Made by a program: the position numbers and the translations under genes. DNA of 10,515 bases, taken from contig MGZO01000050.1 in NCBI GenBank assembly GCA_001802655.1, positions 1-10,515 of the forward strand, given 5' to 3'. Below are positions 6,185 to 10,515 of this stretch, piece by piece (position 1 is the first letter of the stretch; each line of letters starts with the position of its first letter). The DNA is from Hydrogenophilales bacterium RIFOXYD1_FULL_62_11. Its GTDB lineage: Bacteria; Pseudomonadota; Gammaproteobacteria; Burkholderiales; Thiobacillaceae. Below the pieces are notes generated by a model. That model saw only the letters and a list, made by a program, of their open reading frames with translations. It had not been told where the DNA came from and ran no database searches.

Positions 6185-6994
6185 CGCACTGCCGCCATCG
6201 CGTTGATACTCCTCAAGGGCCTCTGCGACGACTGGCTCAAGGGCGAGGGCAAACGAGGTGAATGGACAGACTGCCATGGTCCTGCTTGACCGATACCAAG
6301 CGCTCTGAACTCCGATGACCCCGTAGCACCACCTACCCTCCACCTTCTTCAGAGCAAACACGGGTCCACCACTAAAGCCATCGGCATCTTTAAAGAATGC
6401 TTCGGAGCCATCGAGTGGGGTTGCATAGAACTGATTCTCTGCCTTTCGTTCGGCGAGGTCTGGAGCCTCGGCCGGACGAAGCGGCGACACCACGACGCGA
6501 GCCCGGATCACTGACTCGCCGTCGTAGTTCACGGACTCAGAGGGAATACCAACGAGAACCCAGTAATCGGCTGGAACAACGTGGTCGCTCCAAATGGCCT
6601 TCCCGATCAGAGTCGCGCCGCCGGCCTCCAGTTGCCTGCGATAGAACGGCGCGAGGTGAACGATCGCGTAGTCAAAGCCGTGCGAGTCGTCCTGAAGCAC
6701 GAACCACCGTTTCAGATCGAAGGCATACGGCACCGCCTTTCCAGAAAAGCGGTTGCCAGCAGTTTGATCATCGAGTCGCCACACATCGAATTCGGAACCC
6801 GCGGCAATGGCAGTGCCTATGTCTCGCACTATGTGGCCAGCGGTGACGTAGAACCACTCACCCAAGATGTCTATCAGAAAGCCCGAGAAGACCAGCGTCT
6901 TCGGCTGTGCATCAGCGGGTGGGCGTTGAATGCACGAGAGGGTGACAAAGTGCTTGCCGACGGTCCTTGCAACTCGAGTAGTGAGGTCTGCCAT
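6179..6994 (-). CDS. Trypsin-like serine protease domain protein (integron cassette cargo)
   Basis: This 271-residue protein has a chymotrypsin/trypsin-like double-barrel protease pattern with all three catalytic residues. They are His54 in FYVTAGHIV, Asp109 in GFDYAIVHL and Ser208 in DADGFSGGPVF, with the oxyanion-hole glycine just before the serine. No signal peptide or membrane segment is seen, so it probably acts in the cytoplasm, unlike secreted family members. There is no PDZ domain and no recognisable partner domain, so it is not DegP-like. The start at 6994 is only 18 bases from the attC end, and no clear ribosome-binding site is visible, as often in cassettes. Its stop overlaps the next attC. 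Target and role are unknown; defence or stress functions are possible but unproven. Confidence 0.85.
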   Translation of the reverse strand: MADLTTRVARTVGKHFVTLSCIQRPPADAQPKTLVFSGFLIDILGEWFYVTAGHIVRDIGTAIAAGSEFDVWRLDDQTAGNRFSGKAVPYAFDLKRWFVLQDDSHGFDYAIVHLAPFYRRQLEAGGATLIGKAIWSDHVVPADYWVLVGIPSESVNYDGESVIRARVVVSPLRPAEAPDLAERKAENQFYATPLDGSEAFFKDADGFSGGPVFALKKVEGRWCYGVIGVQSAWYRSSRTMAVCPFTSFALALEPVVAEALEEYQRDGGSAV

Positions 6995-7011
6995 GCGAAT
7001 GTGAATGTGCG

Positions 7012-7071
7012 GCCTAACGTAGTGCTAAGGGGCGCGTCGTAGGCGCGTCCCGCTTGAGCACAGGGTTGGGC
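7012..7071 (-). repeat. Complete attC site (59-base element)
   Basis: This 60-base site is bounded by GCCTAAC (7012-7018) and GTTGGGC (7065-7071) on the plus strand. Read in cassette orientation it begins GCCCAAC and ends with the core site GTTAGGC. The plus strand folds as GTGCT/AGCAC (7022-7026 with 7057-7061), AAG/CTT (7027-7029 with 7053-7055), GGG/CCC (7030-7032 with 7049-7051) and CGCG/CGCG (7033-7036 with 7044-7047), closing on a seven-base loop. G7056 and T7048 are extrahelical, the bulged G and T typical of the recombined bottom strand of attC. G7052 is an additional bulge. Confidence 0.9.
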
Positions 7072-7078
7072 ATATTTG

Positions 7079-7456
7079 TCATCTCTTTTTTGCTATCCAG
7101 ACAGTAACCAATCGTGTGGGCCGGACAATGTCCCACTGAACCGTAGAGCACAGAACAACTTTTGGATCGGCTCCAGTATCTGTTACAACTACAGTGGCGC
7201 TGGAAGAGTCGTTCTTATGTGCCTCTACATAAACCTTTCTTTGATCACCAGATGGGACGGTGATTCTGCATGCTGAATAAGCACCACCACTCTCTCGTAA
7301 AACAGAATCTTTGAATTGCTCGGTTATGGCAATTTCATCATGTATATGATCTTCGGATTCGCCACCAACAATATGCCCAACCCCATACCCAGCACCGGCG
7401 AAAGCTATCAATAGCAATAGCCCAGCTTTCCAATTCTTACCATCTGCGCTACTCAT
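7079..7456 (-). CDS. Single-pass membrane-anchored protein of unknown function (integron cassette cargo)
   Basis: I do not recognise a family for this 125-residue protein. Residues 1-10 are short and polar. Residues 11-31 form a glycine-rich hydrophobic helix, AGLLLLIAFAGAGYGVGHIV, which could be a membrane anchor or an uncleaved signal. The rest, about 90 residues, is a polar and mostly beta-rich domain (CRITVPSG, KVYVEAHK, SATVVVTDTG, KVVLCST, RLVTVWIAKKR) probably outside the cytoplasmic membrane. Two cysteines, 63 and 103, could form a disulphide there. The local sequence is AT-richer than the flanking chromosome. The ATG at 7456 follows AAAAGG, and the stop lies seven bases before the attC. 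It is probably a genuine cassette gene because signals flank it on both sides. Confidence 0.7.
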   Translation of the reverse strand: MSSADGKNWKAGLLLLIAFAGAGYGVGHIVGGESEDHIHDEIAITEQFKDSVLRESGGAYSACRITVPSGDQRKVYVEAHKNDSSSATVVVTDTGADPKVVLCSTVQWDIVRPTRLVTVWIAKKR

Positions 7457-7480
7457 GTTTTACCTTTTAGTCGCCGAAAC

Positions 7481-7487
7481 GCCCAAC
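7481..7487 (-). promoter_or_regulatory. Integron core site at the first cassette's 5' boundary
   Basis: On the minus strand GTTGGGC matches the integrase core consensus GTTRRRY and lies 25 bases upstream of the membrane-protein start. It marks where the cassette begins. No paired R'' box was found in the 130 bases upstream, so this may be an attI-type remnant or the right end of a damaged attC. Confidence 0.5.
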
Positions 7488-7833
7488 AATTAATAGAGAG
7501 ACCCATGGATCCGGACGCTTTTTAATAAAGAGACAGGCATTCCTAGGGTCTATCGTATCGATTCTTATATGGATGCTGGCCCGACTGTCTCTTTATCACA
7601 TTATGCAAAAGGAGACGGGTGCCGCCGGATTATCCGCCTGATTTTTACCCGAACCATCAGGAACGAGCCTCATGGGGTAACGGCGTCTTCCATGTCGCTG
7701 GGCTAGCTTCACTGACTGCTCTTGGCAATGAAGCTGACGTGATATGGGGGTGACAGGACGGGCCGCTTCGGCCGACGATGGGACGTTCACGCGATAGCGC
7801 TTGAACTTGCGCTGTTGGAAGGACGCGGAAGAA
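7488..7833. other. Gene-poor scar region beside the cassette array
   Basis: These 346 bases hold no convincing gene. I see a 12-bp inverted repeat (listed separately) and a partial copy of its arm at 7491-7504 (TAATAGAGAGACCC against TAATAAAGAGACAG). Two small hairpins follow, GGCCG-CTT-CGGCC at 7761-7773 and AGCGC-8-GCGCT at 7796-7813, neither with a T-run. A plus-strand frame from a GTG at 7619, behind AAAAGGAGA, would encode 44 residues ending at 7753 (VPPDYPPDFYPNHQERASWG and onward). It resembles nothing I recognise and may be a gene fragment. The region has the look of rearranged DNA between two acquired blocks. Confidence 0.45.
7525..7596. repeat. 12-bp perfect inverted repeat resembling IS50/Tn5-type tips
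   Basis: ATAAAGAGACAG at 7525-7536 is mirrored exactly by CTGTCTCTTTAT at 7585-7596, separated by 48 bases. The tip sequence CTGTCTCTT equals the first nine bases of the Tn5 mosaic end (CTGTCTCTTATACACATCT), after which the sequences differ. With that polarity the arms would be outward-running ends of two elements rather than the ends of one element in between. No transposase is present, so an insertion-sequence remnant is only a hypothesis; a regulatory hairpin is the alternative. Confidence 0.4.
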
Positions 7834-8130
7834 TTACTTCAATGCCTCAACCAGCTTAATCGCTATCGACTGACGTTCTTGGCAACGACCTAAATGCCGC
7901 AAGCAGGTGAACTTCCTTGATTCCTTGCGGCTCTCACGGGTCATCGCCATCAGTTCTCCAGGCTCGAAGCCCAATGCTTCTGCCAGCTTCAAGAGGTTGT
8001 CACCCTTTGGCACTTCCCGTTTGCCAGACTCCCAAGGCCGCAATAGCGACAGTTTGGGCTGATGCCCCTGTTTGATCATGCTTGTAACCTGCGGGTGAAC
8101 AGGCGGATGTCTGTAAGACCCTTGAGCCAT
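7834..8130 (-). CDS. XRE-type helix-turn-helix protein, atypical or degraded
   Basis: This frame encodes up to 98 residues. The segment RPWESGKREVPKGDNLLKLAEALGFEPGELM (residues 31-61) matches the second half of a Cro/CI (XRE) helix-turn-helix domain well. The first two helices, expected just before it, are poorly recognisable: QVTSMIKQGHQPKLSLL does not show the usual L-x-Q-x-x-L-A pattern, and the spacing to the WESGK is off by about two residues. The N-terminal 17 residues look non-domain-like. An internal ATG at 8079 has a weak AGGT site; the ATG at 8130 has none. The C-terminal tail (CLRHLGRCQERQ and onward) is unlike a repressor peptidase domain. It may be a truncated regulator or antitoxin remnant. 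The inverted repeat at 8189-8211 lies upstream. Confidence 0.5.
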   Translation of the reverse strand: MAQGSYRHPPVHPQVTSMIKQGHQPKLSLLRPWESGKREVPKGDNLLKLAEALGFEPGELMAMTRESRKESRKFTCLRHLGRCQERQSIAIKLVEALK

Positions 8131-8139
8131 GTGAATTTG

Positions 8140-8165
8140 GTCGCTTGAATCCCGCTTAAAGCGAC
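8140..8165. repeat. Inverted repeat between the XRE and copZ genes
   Basis: GTCGCTT at 8140-8146 pairs with AAGCGAC at 8159-8165 across 12 bases. It is located immediately upstream of the XRE-like frame and downstream of copZ. It could be a weak hairpin terminator for copZ or an operator. No T-run follows. Confidence 0.3.
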
Positions 8166-8188
8166 GAAGCAGGCGCTGCGCCCGCTAT

Positions 8189-8211
8189 GAACAATAACGA
8201 TGCCATTGTTC
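8189..8211. promoter_or_regulatory. Perfect 7-bp dyad upstream of the XRE-like gene
   Basis: GAACAAT at 8189-8195 is mirrored by ATTGTTC at 8205-8211 with a nine-base spacer. The half-sites are ACAAT/ATTGT-like, a form common for Cro/CI-family operators. Its position about 60 bases upstream of the XRE-like frame suggests an autoregulatory operator. This is an inference from position and symmetry only. Confidence 0.35.
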
Positions 8212-8283
8212 CTTCTCCAAATCGGTCGTTGGTCATGTCTAAACCGTCACAGTCTGTTGAAATTAGTAGGTCGTCGCTTCGGG

Positions 8284-8478
8284 TCACTGCTTGTCCGGAT
8301 ACCCGGCCTCGCTAAGCACCGCGAGGAAAGCGCTCTCGTCCAAGGCGCTATCGACCCGAACTTCACGCGCGGGCGGGTCGGTTTCGATGCGGGCTTGCGG
8401 GTCGACGCTCAGCAGCGCCTTGGTGACGGACTTGGCGCAGCCGCCGCAGGTCATGTTTGGAATGTAGAAACGAAGCAT
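8284..8478 (-). CDS. copZ: CopZ-like copper chaperone (heavy-metal-associated domain)
   Basis: This 64-residue protein is a single heavy-metal-associated domain with the ferredoxin-like fold of CopZ/Atx1 chaperones, which deliver Cu(I) to a P1B ATPase. The metal site is MTCGGC at residues 9-14, with Cys11 and Cys14. It is followed by helix AKSVTKALLSVDP, strand ARIETDPPAREVRVDS and the second helix ESAFLAVLSEAGY. It has no membrane segment, so it is cytoplasmic and not a periplasmic MerP. The start has a good AGGAGAT site. A promoter with a 19-bp spacer, typical for MerR-family control, lies just upstream, consistent with induction by the neighbouring CueR. It is the distal gene of the copper block. 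Confidence 0.9.
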   Translation of the reverse strand: MLRFYIPNMTCGGCAKSVTKALLSVDPQARIETDPPAREVRVDSALDESAFLAVLSEAGYPDKQ

Positions 8479-8510
8479 CTTGATCTCCTGGTTGGTTACT
8501 GTGTCCGACT

Positions 8511-8543
8511 AATATGGGGTTTGACAGCGTGATAAGGTCAAAC
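8511..8543 (-). promoter_or_regulatory. Putative CueR-controlled copZ promoter with 19-bp spacer and dyad
   Basis: On the minus strand a -35 element TTGACC (8541-8536) and a -10 element CATATT (8516-8511) are separated by 19 bases. This is the lengthened spacing that MerR-family activators act on. A perfect dyad GTTTGAC-11-GTCAAAC covers 8519-8543. The dyad is centred toward the -35 rather than at the spacer middle, which is unusual for CueR, so the exact operator is uncertain. The copZ start lies 33 bases downstream of the -10. Confidence 0.5.
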
Positions 8544-8692
8544 GCTTTTTAGCAAAATTTTTTACTTTGACTTCAATGGCAAAATTCTTGCCTCCGCGTT
8601 TGAGCGAACCCGAGAAGGGATGACCATCGAAGATCGCTGACCTCGGCTGGGTAAGAACGATGTTGAGAAAGCTCGTGCGCGTTCAGCTCAGC

Positions 8693-9193
8693 TCACGAAA
8701 GAGTCACCTTGGCTGCGCGATGGCGTGACGAGGCGGGCGTGTCGACCCCAAACCGAGGCGTCCTATGTGGAGCCTGTGAACACTGTTCCGCCGCCGCTGC
8801 GGCGGTCGGCTCAGCCAAATCCGCAATGATTGGGCAATCCGGGCGGTCATTACCGTGGCAGTGATCGGCCAGGTGCTCGAGCGTCTGCGCCATCGCTTGC
8901 AGTTCCGCGATCTTCGCCTTTAATCCGGCGACATGGGAAAGTGCCATCGCCTTGACGTCGGCGCTCGCGCGGTCACGGTCGCGCCACAAGACCAGTAGTT
9001 CCGAGATCTGTTCGACAGAAAAGCCAAGGTCGCGTGCGCGACGGATGTAGCGAAGGCTATGCACGTCCGACGAGCTGTAATGTCGGTAGCCGGCATCAGA
9101 ACGAATAGCTTGCGGGATCAAGCCAATCTGTTCGTAGTAGCGAATCATCTTCGCCGAGACACCGGAGAACTTGGCTGCTTGACCGATATTCAT
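8693..9193 (-). CDS. cueR: CueR-type copper-responsive MerR-family regulator
   Basis: This 166-residue protein is a MerR-family activator of the Cu(I)/Ag(I)/Au(I)-sensing CueR group. The N-terminal winged helix (MNIGQAAKFSGVSAKMIRYY) leads to RYIRRARDLGFSVEQISELL and the long dimerisation helix. The metal loop is CHGNDRPDCPI, Cys112-x7-Cys120. Ser77 in ASADVK matches the residue that in CueR excludes divalent metals. Two ATGs lie in tandem at 9196 and 9193; the second reproduces E. coli CueR numbering exactly, and AGGAGGAGAG precedes both. The usual protein ends soon after the metal loop, but here an Ala-rich, Arg-rich tail of about 40 residues follows and is unlike the family. It lies between the ferredoxin-type gene and copZ. 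Confidence 0.92.
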   Translation of the reverse strand: MNIGQAAKFSGVSAKMIRYYEQIGLIPQAIRSDAGYRHYSSSDVHSLRYIRRARDLGFSVEQISELLVLWRDRDRASADVKAMALSHVAGLKAKIAELQAMAQTLEHLADHCHGNDRPDCPIIADLAEPTAAAAAEQCSQAPHRTPRFGVDTPASSRHRAAKVTLS

Positions 9194-9242
9194 CATTCTC
9201 TCCTCCTAGGGGACTCATCAATTACTACCGGAAAACCGGGGC

Positions 9243-9725
9243 TTACCTACACGCCGACGCTTCTCCGGGCGTAAAGAACACATCGGCATGCAGGTCCTTA
9301 GACCCAGCCCGGGTGCCGTACCGATCAGCATAGCCGCTTCGACCATCGGTGGTGGCGAGCTGGATATGCTTGATGTCGTGTGTAGCGTCTGCTATCGCTG
9401 TCACGCGGCCGTTTAGACGGCGGCGCGGACGAGATGGGGTCTCCTCTTCGCCGTCAAGCCAGGCGACGTTCGCAGCCGTTGTCAGGATCGCTTGGCAGGC
9501 GAGGATCAGCCCCTGCGCCTTCTCCTCGTTCGAGAACGCGAAGCGGCTGTGTTCGAGAAGATCGACCTCGCCACTGACGAGGCGCGACTTACAGGACCCG
9601 CACCGCCCGGAGCGGCAGACATGCGGATAGGCGATGCCGTCGGCGAGTTCCGCTTTCAGGATGGTGACGCCCTCCGGCACCGCGAGGGTGCGTCCGGCCT
9701 GGCGTATATCAACATGTTTCGTCAC
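9243..9725 (-). CDS. 2Fe-2S ferredoxin-domain protein, apparent internally deleted flavin/NAD reductase
   Basis: This 160-residue frame begins with a plant-type 2Fe-2S ferredoxin domain (residues 1-90). The cluster ligands are Cys37, Cys42, Cys45 (CRSGRCGSC) and Cys77 (ILACQA). Next comes RRRLNGRVTAIADATHDIKHIQLA, the usual entry into a ferredoxin-reductase-type FAD domain. The FAD domain then stops: the last 36 residues have no such fold and end DLHADVFFTPGEAS, which resembles a reductase C-terminus. In another frame, right at the break, the DNA reads SPPPMVEAAM, the NAD-domain motif normally found near that C-terminus. The gene therefore seems to have lost the middle of a roughly 340-residue reductase. 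It begins with GTG after GAGAGA, nine bases after the glutaredoxin stop. The ferredoxin part may still transfer electrons; flavin reduction should be lost. Confidence 0.8.
   Translation of the reverse strand: MTKHVDIRQAGRTLAVPEGVTILKAELADGIAYPHVCRSGRCGSCKSRLVSGEVDLLEHSRFAFSNEEKAQGLILACQAILTTAANVAWLDGEEETPSRPRRRLNGRVTAIADATHDIKHIQLATTDGRSGYADRYGTRAGSKDLHADVFFTPGEASACR
9354..9360 (-). other. Probable deletion junction within the ferredoxin reductase gene
   Basis: At codons 122-124 the minus strand reads GCTCGCC, which fits both the end of the FAD-domain entry (HIQLA) and, in another frame, the start of the NAD-motif remnant SPPPMVEAAM (from 9358). The shared bases make a short-homology deletion plausible. 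The missing piece would be roughly 180-190 codons by comparison with the family's length; that figure is an estimate. Confidence 0.5.
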
Positions 9726-9734
9726 GGTTCTCTC

Positions 9735-10001
9735 TCAGGCAGTATGGGACAGGCCGAGCGCCACAGTCAGGGCCGGTTTTTGCGACTGGAACGTGCCGTA
9801 GAAGACCTTTTCACCCACCAAGCTGATCGGTGCGACACGCACACCGGTGCGCGCCTTGGCTTCCGCCATGATCGTGGGGGAGGTGAGGTCGCGTTCTTCG
9901 AACGTGATCCCTTCTCTCTCCAGCCACGCCTTCAGCATCCGGCAGTCCGGGCAGGTCGGTGTCGTGTAAATGATGACGTTCGGATGAGATGCGCTGACCA
10001 T
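9735..10001 (-). CDS. Glutaredoxin / NrdH-like thiol-disulphide protein
   Basis: This 88-residue protein has a thioredoxin-like glutaredoxin fold. The active site is TTPTCPDCRML, a CPDC motif near residues 15-18, after the first strand NVIIYTT. It is followed by helix LKAWLEREGITFEERDLTS and the cis-proline segment GVRVAPISLV. The usual length is about 80-90. I chose the ATG at 10001 because AAGGAAG precedes it. An upstream in-frame ATG at 10067 would overlap the ATPase gene and add a non-family stretch. It lies 55 bases after the copper ATPase and nine bases before the ferredoxin-type gene. In this setting it may keep copper-binding cysteines reduced, or bind Cu(I) itself; this is inference from context. 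Confidence 0.88.
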   Translation of the reverse strand: MVSASHPNVIIYTTPTCPDCRMLKAWLEREGITFEERDLTSPTIMAEAKARTGVRVAPISLVGEKVFYGTFQSQKPALTVALGLSHTA

Positions 10002-10056
10002 GAGGGCTTCCTTCATCTTGGTTGGGTGATAGGCCAGGCGTTGCTTCGGCTCGGGA

Positions 10057-10515
10057 TCAATGCCCATGTGCCAGGCGCGGCGTAGGCGATGCCGTCTCAG
10101 TGCGGGCTTCTACCGTCATGGGTGCCCTGAAGCGCTTGAGCCGCAGCGCGTTGCCGAGCACGAAGACGCTGGAGAGGGCCATCGCAGCCGCGGCGAAGAT
10201 CGGCGAAAGCAACATGCCATTCACCGGGTAGAGCGCGCCGGCCGCGACCGGAATCAGAACGGCGTTGTAGGCGAAGGCCCAGAAGAGGTTCTGCTTGATG
10301 TTGCGGATCGTTTCCTTGCTGAGAGCGATGGCATTCGGTACACCACGCAGGTCTCCCGACATCAGCACCACGTCAGCCGCCTCGATCGCCACATCGGTTC
10401 CGGTGCCGATGGCGAGCCCCACATCCGCTTCTGCGAGCGCAGGGGCGTCATTGATGCCGTCGCCCACGAAGGCGACCCGCGCGCCATGGATACGGAACTT
10501 CTTCAGTGCCGCGAC
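10057..10515 (-). CDS. copA: Copper-exporting P1B-1 ATPase, C-terminal part (truncated by the window edge)
   Basis: The window holds the last 152 codons of a CopA-type Cu(I) efflux ATPase; the gene continues past base 10515. The visible part starts in the P domain with VAALKKFRIHGARVAFVGDGINDAPAL, the conserved GDGINDAPAL hinge, followed by IGTGTDVAIEAADVVLM. Two transmembrane segments follow. NLFWAFAYNAVLIPVAAG has the helix-7 Tyr-Asn pair, and LSPIFAAAAMALSSVFVLGNALRL has the helix-8 Met-x-x-Ser-Ser pattern. Both are metal-site signatures of the Cu(I) class. The protein lies in the inner membrane and exports copper from the cytoplasm. Glutaredoxin, ferredoxin-type, CueR and CopZ genes follow downstream on the same strand. 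Confidence 0.93.
   Translation of the reverse strand, partial: VAALKKFRIHGARVAFVGDGINDAPALAEADVGLAIGTGTDVAIEAADVVLMSGDLRGVPNAIALSKETIRNIKQNLFWAFAYNAVLIPVAAGALYPVNGMLLSPIFAAAAMALSSVFVLGNALRLKRFRAPMTVEARTETASPTPRLAHGH

Larger units (their letters stand above)
6160..7487 (-). mobile_element. Integron gene-cassette pair without visible integrase
   Basis: Two leftward genes are bounded by integron recombination signals. In cassette orientation (minus strand) a core site GTTGGGC lies at 7487-7481, 25 bases before the first gene. A complete attC at 7071-7012 follows that gene's stop, and the second gene begins 18 bases after this attC. The second gene's stop codon lies inside the R'' box GTCTAAC of another attC, whose right half is missing. 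Short leaders, one gene per cassette and an attC after each stop are the known cassette architecture. No intI gene is visible, so this resembles a small integrase-less attC cluster (CALIN-like). Boundaries are inferred from core-site positions; the left boundary is approximate. Confidence 0.82.

Noticed and set aside
7619..7753. Plus-strand 44-codon frame with GTG start behind AAAAGGAGA
   Set aside because: Ribosome-site spacing is short and the peptide matches nothing I know; mentioned only in the scar-region entry as a possible fragment.
7596..7790. Minus-strand open frame of 64 codons in the scar region
   Set aside because: No recognisable motif, no ribosome-binding site, and overlap with hairpins and the inverted repeat.
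7457..8283. Search for an integron integrase or attI to the right of the cassettes
   Set aside because: No tyrosine-recombinase motif or integrase-like frame on either strand; only a lone core site is present.
8200..8532. Plus-strand open frame of 110 codons across copZ
   Set aside because: It is the antisense of copZ and its promoter; the copZ frame has a clear MTCGGC site and ribosome-binding site.
8579..8692. Possible resolvase or transposase fragment between cueR and the copZ promoter
   Set aside because: Short stretches such as FERTREGMTIEDR are suggestive but frames break within 20 residues and no family can be named.
1..10515. CRISPR array, rRNA, tRNA or riboswitch
   Set aside because: No regularly spaced repeats, cloverleaf with conserved loops, or recognisable RNA motif was seen.

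Overview
The window looks like the chromosome of a beta-proteobacterium, possibly Alcaligenaceae (inferred from GC-rich coding style and from the LysR, MocR and DUF1127 gene types; no rRNA or other marker is present). It joins a metabolic or detoxification locus on the left to two layers of acquired DNA on the right.

Left part (1-6014): the 3' portion of a LysR-type regulator is followed by a convergent, leftward gene cluster at 998-4413. In transcription order this is a DUF1127 small protein, a SnoaL/NTF2-like protein, a PaaI-type thioesterase, a MAPEG membrane protein, a cupin, an ABM-type alpha/beta-barrel protein, an AhpD-like carboxymuconolactone decarboxylase family protein and a GNAT acetyltransferase. 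Gaps are short or negative apart from one of 56 bp, so the eight genes probably form one operon. Divergent from it is a MocR/PdxR-type regulator (wHTH plus aminotransferase-like domain, lysine 312) resembling E. coli YjiR. The shared intergenic region carries repeated TCTGTAC-type boxes that probably are its operators.

Middle part (about 6160-7487): two small leftward genes have the architecture of integron gene cassettes. A complete 60-bp attC site with the canonical bulged G and T lies between them. A core-site boundary precedes the first gene, and half an attC overlaps the stop codon of the second. No integron integrase is visible. The cargo is a cytosolic trypsin-like serine protease with an intact H/D/S triad and a single-pass membrane-anchored protein of unknown function. 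Next to the array (7488-8283) lies gene-poor scar-like DNA. It holds a 12-bp inverted repeat resembling IS50/Tn5-type tips and an atypical XRE-type regulator.

Right part (8284-10515): a copper-resistance module is read leftward: the 3' end of a CopA-type P1B-1 ATPase, a glutaredoxin, a 2Fe-2S ferredoxin-type protein, a CueR regulator and a CopZ-like chaperone behind its own promoter with a 19-bp spacer. The ferredoxin gene appears to be an internally deleted 2Fe-2S/FAD/NAD reductase. The N-terminal ferredoxin domain is intact, but the gene jumps from the start of the FAD domain to the extreme C-terminus, with a frame change across the scar.

No CRISPR array, rRNA or tRNA gene was recognised. 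The points most worth checking are the integrase-less cassette pair with its cytosolic protease, the MocR-controlled operon, and the deleted reductase in the copper module.
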